DNA of 64,000 nt. It comes from Acidobacteria bacterium Mor1. Its GTDB lineage: Bacteria > Acidobacteriota > Polarisedimenticolia > Polarisedimenticolales > Polarisedimenticolaceae. Both the position numbers and the translations under genes were made by a program. This document shows, in pieces, positions 61,701-64,000 of the stretch. Within the stretch, counting starts at the first letter, position 1; the number at the start of each line of letters is the position of its first letter. Below the pieces are notes generated by a model, which was given only the letters and a program-made list of their open reading frames with translations, searched no databases and was not told the origin of the DNA. Where the stretch lies: assembly GCA_001664505.1 (NCBI GenBank), contig CP011806.1, positions 4,042,176 through 4,106,175 on the forward strand, given 5' to 3'.

Positions 61701-61773
61701 TGCGGCGGGCCAGGGCCTCGCCGCGGGCGTCCGGGTGGTCGGGTTTCGTCGCGATTTCCAGGCGCGTGATCAT
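58717..61773 (-). CDS. purL: FGAM synthase PurL with fused N-terminal PurS-like domains
   Basis: 1018 aa. Residues 1-70 and 75-155 each resemble PurS; the second carries the [16 protein letters not shown] block that defines PurS and ends in NPVIQTL. The PurL part follows: [93 protein letters not shown]. The glutaminase domain is a separate gene (purQ). Ordinary small PurL needs a stand-alone PurS, so this fusion explains its absence here. Start ATG 61773 is preceded by TATCCT 6 nt up, possibly another leaderless start. Confidence 0.94.
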   Translation of the reverse strand: [1018 protein letters not shown]

Positions 61774-61835
61774 GCCGGCAGGATACGACGAAGCCAGGTA
61801 TAGATCGAGTCGATTTATCTGATCGTTGCCATTCA

Positions 61836-61849
61836 AATCATCTATGATT
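61836..61849. promoter_or_regulatory. Palindrome on the lysR -10 box
   Basis: AATCAT-CT-ATGATT is a perfect 6-bp inverted repeat. It contains TATGAT (61843-61848), a -10 hexamer whose predicted start of transcription falls on the A of the lysR ATG at 61855. It lies in the 81-bp divergent region between purL and lysR and is a likely autoregulation site. Confidence 0.45.
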
Positions 61850-61854
61850 CGCCC

Positions 61855-62742
61855 ATGCGCGCAGAAAGAGCATGGCTCGAGGCCTTCGTGGCGGTGGCCG
61901 ACGGCGGATCGGTAGGCCGGGCAGCCCGGGAACTGGGCCGCAGCCAGCCGAGTATCAGCAACCGGCTGGCTGAGCTGGAGTCCGCTTGGAGCCAGCGGCT
62001 CTTTCGCCGGGAGCCCCGGGGGATGGCGTTGACCCCTGAAGGGGAGCGGCTGCTGCCCACCGCCCGGGTCGCCCTGGAGCAGCTCGAGGCGCTGGATCGC
62101 CGGGCGACCGGCGACCCCGGACTCGAGACCCTGGAGCTGCGGGTCGGCGCCGGCGATGCCCTGGGCCGCATCGCCCTTCCCCGGGCCATCGCCGAGCTGC
62201 GCCGGGAAATGGGCCCGGATCTGGCGGTTCGGGTGGTCGAGGCACCTGCGTCCCGCCTGCTGTCGGCGCTCTCCGAGGGGGAGATCGACCTGGCGCTGGT
62301 GCTGGCCCCGATCGACCTACCGCCTCACGTCGAGCTCCAGCCGGTGGTCAGCTCCGAGGTGCATTTGCTCTACGACGCATCCACCCGAGCGGTGCGGCCC
62401 CGGAGCGTGGGCCTCGAGGGGTTGCGGGATGAGTCCCTGATCACCCTGCAGCGGGGGTCCTCCTTCCGCCGGCGGCTGCAGAACGCCTGGACCGGCCGGG
62501 CGCTGGATTTTCAGCCGGCGGTGGAAGTCGGAAATCTCTCGCTGGTCCGGCGTTTCGTTGCCGCGGGCCTGGGGGTCGCGCCGGTGCCGGCGGTTGCCTT
62601 CGAGGGGGATGAGCGGCAGGGGATCGGCCGCTGCCGCCTCGATGGAGTCGGGCCGCTGCGGTACGCGGCAGCCAGTCGCAGCGGGATTGCGCTACCGCCG
62701 CCTAGCCGGGAATTGGTCCGGATCCTGGCCTCATCCGGCTGA
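61855..62742 (+). CDS. LysR-family transcriptional regulator
   Basis: 295 aa. N-terminal winged helix (residues 5-64: FVAVADGGSVGRAARELGRSQPSISNRLAELESAW, then LFRREPRGMALTPEGERLLP), then the effector-binding domain with two Rossmann-like lobes (LELRVGAGDALGRIALPRAIAELRREMG; EGEIDLALVLAPID; LVRRFVAAGLGVAPVPAVAFEGD). Typical length. The ligand and targets are unknown; the divergent neighbour purL, or an RNA downstream with a T-N11-A box, are candidates. Probably leaderless: the ATG starts 6 nt after the -10 hexamer. Confidence 0.9.
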   Translation: MRAERAWLEAFVAVADGGSVGRAARELGRSQPSISNRLAELESAWSQRLFRREPRGMALTPEGERLLPTARVALEQLEALDRRATGDPGLETLELRVGAGDALGRIALPRAIAELRREMGPDLAVRVVEAPASRLLSALSEGEIDLALVLAPIDLPPHVELQPVVSSEVHLLYDASTRAVRPRSVGLEGLRDESLITLQRGSSFRRRLQNAWTGRALDFQPAVEVGNLSLVRRFVAAGLGVAPVPAVAFEGDERQGIGRCRLDGVGPLRYAAASRSGIALPPPSRELVRILASSG

Positions 62743-62778
62743 TCCAGGTTATTGAATCGATCAATCGGGTCCTGGATC
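62741..62778. repeat. Nested inverted repeats after lysR
   Basis: GATCCAGG (62741-62748) and CCTGGATC (62771-62778) form a perfect 8-bp inverted repeat. In the loop, ATTGA-ATCGA-TCAAT (62751-62765) is a second, perfect 5-bp inverted repeat of the LysR-type T-N11-A form. Could be an operator or a hairpin ending the lysR message; no T-run follows. Confidence 0.45.
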
Positions 62779-62880
62779 TAGCGGGGCAGATGCAGCGGGA
62801 ATGGCCTTCCGGAATGTTCTCTGTCCCAGGGGATATCCAAATCGACATATAATTGTCGTGACCTTCCCCTTAATTTGACG

Positions 62881-62913
62881 CGCACGGAGTGCTGCACTCC
62901 GTGCGTTTTTTTT
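62881..62913 (+). terminator. Strong rho-independent terminator
   Basis: A perfect 12-bp stem, CGCACGGAGTGC (62881-62892) with GCACTCCGTGCG (62894-62905), is followed directly by eight T (62906-62913). It would end the lysR transcript or a short RNA starting near 62860. Confidence 0.85.
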
Positions 62914-63105
62914 GGCTCGCCCCGGGTCCACGCCCGCCTCTTTTTCTTCGCATTCCACTGTCCCACAAGAAGTTGCATTATTTACGTCTGCTGTGAAATT
63001 GCAGCAGTCCCGTGGCAAAGCCGCAACGGATTCGGTGTTTCGGACGTATCAAGGGGAGAACAGGGCAGGCACCACACGGCCGGCCCCTTCGATTCGAGAA
63101 ATTGA

Positions 63106-63339
63106 ATGGATAGAAAGTCTCGAACGGAACTCGTAACTCGGGCACTTCGCCATCGCGCGGACCGCTTGTCTCGCGCGGCGTCGAACGGCCGACTCCTCCG
63201 CGAGGTCCGATCGAGTTCAGCAGGAGACCCACCGTCCGTCGCATTCACCGGCCGCCCTCGATCGTTCGGTGCAGACGATCCCAGGGGCCACTTTCAGGCC
63301 GGCGGACACGACAGGCGGATGGGCCTCCCCTCCTTCTGA
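63106..63339 (+). CDS. Possible small protein, Arg-rich, between two terminators
   Basis: 77 aa, ATG at 63106 with a weak GAGAA site 6 nt before it, stop at 63337-63339, only 2 nt before a terminator hairpin. Composition is arginine-heavy (MDRKSRTELVTRALRHRADRL). No family recognised. The neat placement before a terminator is the only argument for translation; chance ORFs of this length are common in this GC-rich sequence. Confidence 0.25.
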   Translation: MDRKSRTELVTRALRHRADRLSRAASNGRLLREVRSSSAGDPPSVAFTGRPRSFGADDPRGHFQAGGHDRRMGLPSF

Positions 63340-63341
63340 AA

Positions 63342-63380
63342 GGGCACGTGAGGCCGCTTGCCTCGCGTGCCCCTTCTTTT
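63342..63380 (+). terminator. Rho-independent terminator
   Basis: GGGCACGTGAGGC (63342-63354) pairs with GCCTCGCGTGCCC (63360-63372) with a single G-U pair, 5-nt loop CGCTT, followed by CTTCTTTT. Confidence 0.75.
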
Positions 63381-63526
63381 ACCTTCCCCTGATCATTGTT
63401 CTACGCCAGGTCGCCGGTGCTCCGGCGACTCGATTGAACTCCCGGTGATTTTCCGCGGATCGTGAAGCCGCAGGCAGGCGAGCGCGATGCTATGCTCGCG
63501 CGTCTCGCTCTCCGGGAGGATCCACC

Positions 63527-64000
63527 ATGTCACGGCATACCCCCAAGGTCGCCGCGTTGCTGTTGCTCACGCTGGCCGCCCTACCGCTGTTCGCCCAGGC
63601 TGAAGCTGAAGAAGAGGGCGACAAGCCGCAGCCTCGGCCTGTCCTGCGCTGGCTGACCCTCGGCCCGGTGGTCGATCCGCTGCCCGCGCTTCACGACGAT
63701 GAGGAGGGTGGCTTCGACCTGCGCGCCCGCGCCAAGGCGGAGCCCTTCGACTGGCCGCAGATGGCCATGCCCCGAGAAGGGGAACTGGTGCCCTGGTTCG
63801 CCGGTTCGCGACTGGCCTGGCGGGGCAAGGCGGGCGACGAGGCCGGAACCGTATCGCTGAGCGTGCCTCAGGGGGCCGGGGAGAACCGCCCGGCGGCCGC
63901 GTGGCTTGCGGCCTACATCGAGGTCGACCGCTTCACCGAAACCCGCTTCGAGTTGAGCGGCAATCAGCCACGACGGCTGTGGCTCGACGGCGAGCAGGTC
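63527..64000 (+). CDS. Secreted protein, N-terminal part (runs off the window)
   Basis: The first 158 codons of an open frame that continues past the end. GGGAGGA lies 6 nt before ATG 63527. A signal peptide (VAALLLLTLAALPLFAQA) is followed by an acidic AEAEEEGD patch, then a beta-rich module with WLTLGPVVDPLPALHDDE, LAWRGKAGDEAGTVSLSVPQG and PRRLWLDGEQV. This is the carbohydrate-binding-like N-terminal sandwich that precedes amidohydrolase or peptidase domains in some secreted proteins. The main domain is outside the window, so the function cannot be named. Confidence 0.7.
   Translation, partial: MSRHTPKVAALLLLTLAALPLFAQAEAEEEGDKPQPRPVLRWLTLGPVVDPLPALHDDEEGGFDLRARAKAEPFDWPQMAMPREGELVPWFAGSRLAWRGKAGDEAGTVSLSVPQGAGENRPAAAWLAAYIEVDRFTETRFELSGNQPRRLWLDGEQV

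Larger units (their letters stand above)
62743..63526. other. 784-bp stretch without a recognisable gene
   Basis: Contains, in order: nested palindromes (62741-62778); a perfect -10 hexamer TATAAT at 62848-62853 framed by CGACA and TGTCG; a strong rho-independent terminator ending at 62913; a region of lower GC and short hairpins (CTGCTG-N8-CAGCAG around 62988-63007); a possible 77-codon ORF at 63106-63339; a second terminator at 63342-63380; and about 145 bp of leader before the next gene. No tRNA, 6S, tmRNA or RNase P motif is recognisable. Annotated mainly as a likely non-coding or small-gene region. Confidence 0.6.

Noticed and set aside
58837..61803. 988-codon open frame antisense to purL
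   Set aside because: GC-rich third positions keep the complementary frame open; the protein shows no fold-like pattern, while purL is certain.
62985..63060. Riboswitch (cyclic-di-GMP-like) suggested by GGCAAAGCC
   Set aside because: The other conserved parts of the aptamer, such as the GGCAAACC tetraloop-receptor partner, are missing.
1..64000. tRNA genes, CRISPR arrays, insertion sequences or prophage
   Set aside because: No T-loop/acceptor pattern, no spaced direct repeats, no transposase or phage structural protein was seen in either strand.

Overview
This 64 kb window is dense, GC-rich bacterial chromosome with about 53 protein genes or gene pieces. I see no rRNA, tRNA, CRISPR array, prophage, transposase or replication origin. 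Lipoproteins, several Sec signal peptides, a CreBCD system, an RND-type exporter and a PurS-PurL fusion suggest a free-living Gram-negative-type bacterium with an elaborate secretome. The style of the unknown genes fits Acidobacteriota or a similar deep GC-rich phylum, but that is inference: the window has no taxonomic marker gene.

Layout. 1-4 kb: the end of hutI, a small membrane protein, YjbQ, a secreted DUF5694-like protein, and an ArsR regulator heading two SRPBCC proteins. 4-9.1 kb: a two-gene unit of a 1381-aa STAND-type P-loop NTPase with an N-terminal glycine zipper and an unrecognised 323-aa partner. 9.2-17 kb: gamma-glutamyltransferase, a secreted subtilase, an Mpo1-like membrane protein, a decayed VOC gene, and a translationally coupled secreted pair whose second member looks like an M91 metallopeptidase. 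17-23.8 kb: an RluA-family protein lacking the usual catalytic Asp, a secreted HExxH protein, a zinc-ribbon protein, then ornithine aminotransferase followed by a MoxR-type ATPase and a 702-aa TraB/EreA-like protein. 24-31.6 kb: an MMPL/RND exporter overlapping uppP, then a four-gene minus-strand run with an HExxH metallopeptidase coupled to an ATP-grasp ligase. 31.7-38.3 kb: hybrid histidine kinase, two SDRs, carbamate kinase and HflX. 38.4-46.2 kb: pdxR-pdxS-pdxT-ilvE and creB-creC-creD. 46.3-54.8 kb: a giant parallel beta-helix secreted protein divergent from an ECF sigma / ZAS anti-sigma / CHAT-protease operon. 54.8-64 kb: Bcp, MFS exporter, histidine phosphatase, lipoprotein, purQ and purL, a LysR regulator, a gene-poor stretch with two strong terminators, and the start of another secreted protein.

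How the genes work together. The vitamin B6 operon joins its PLP-sensing regulator to both PLP synthase subunits and a PLP-dependent aminotransferase. creB-creC-creD carries three operator half-sites at 11-bp spacing before creD. ArsR and LysR have palindromes placed on their own promoters. Several starts (arsR, the MMPL gene, lysR) lie 6-9 nt behind a -10 element and look leaderless.

Best candidates for something undescribed are the STAND NTPase with its overlapping partner, the MoxR/TraB-like pair, the ATP-grasp/metallopeptidase pair, and the ECF-controlled CHAT protease facing the beta-helix protein.
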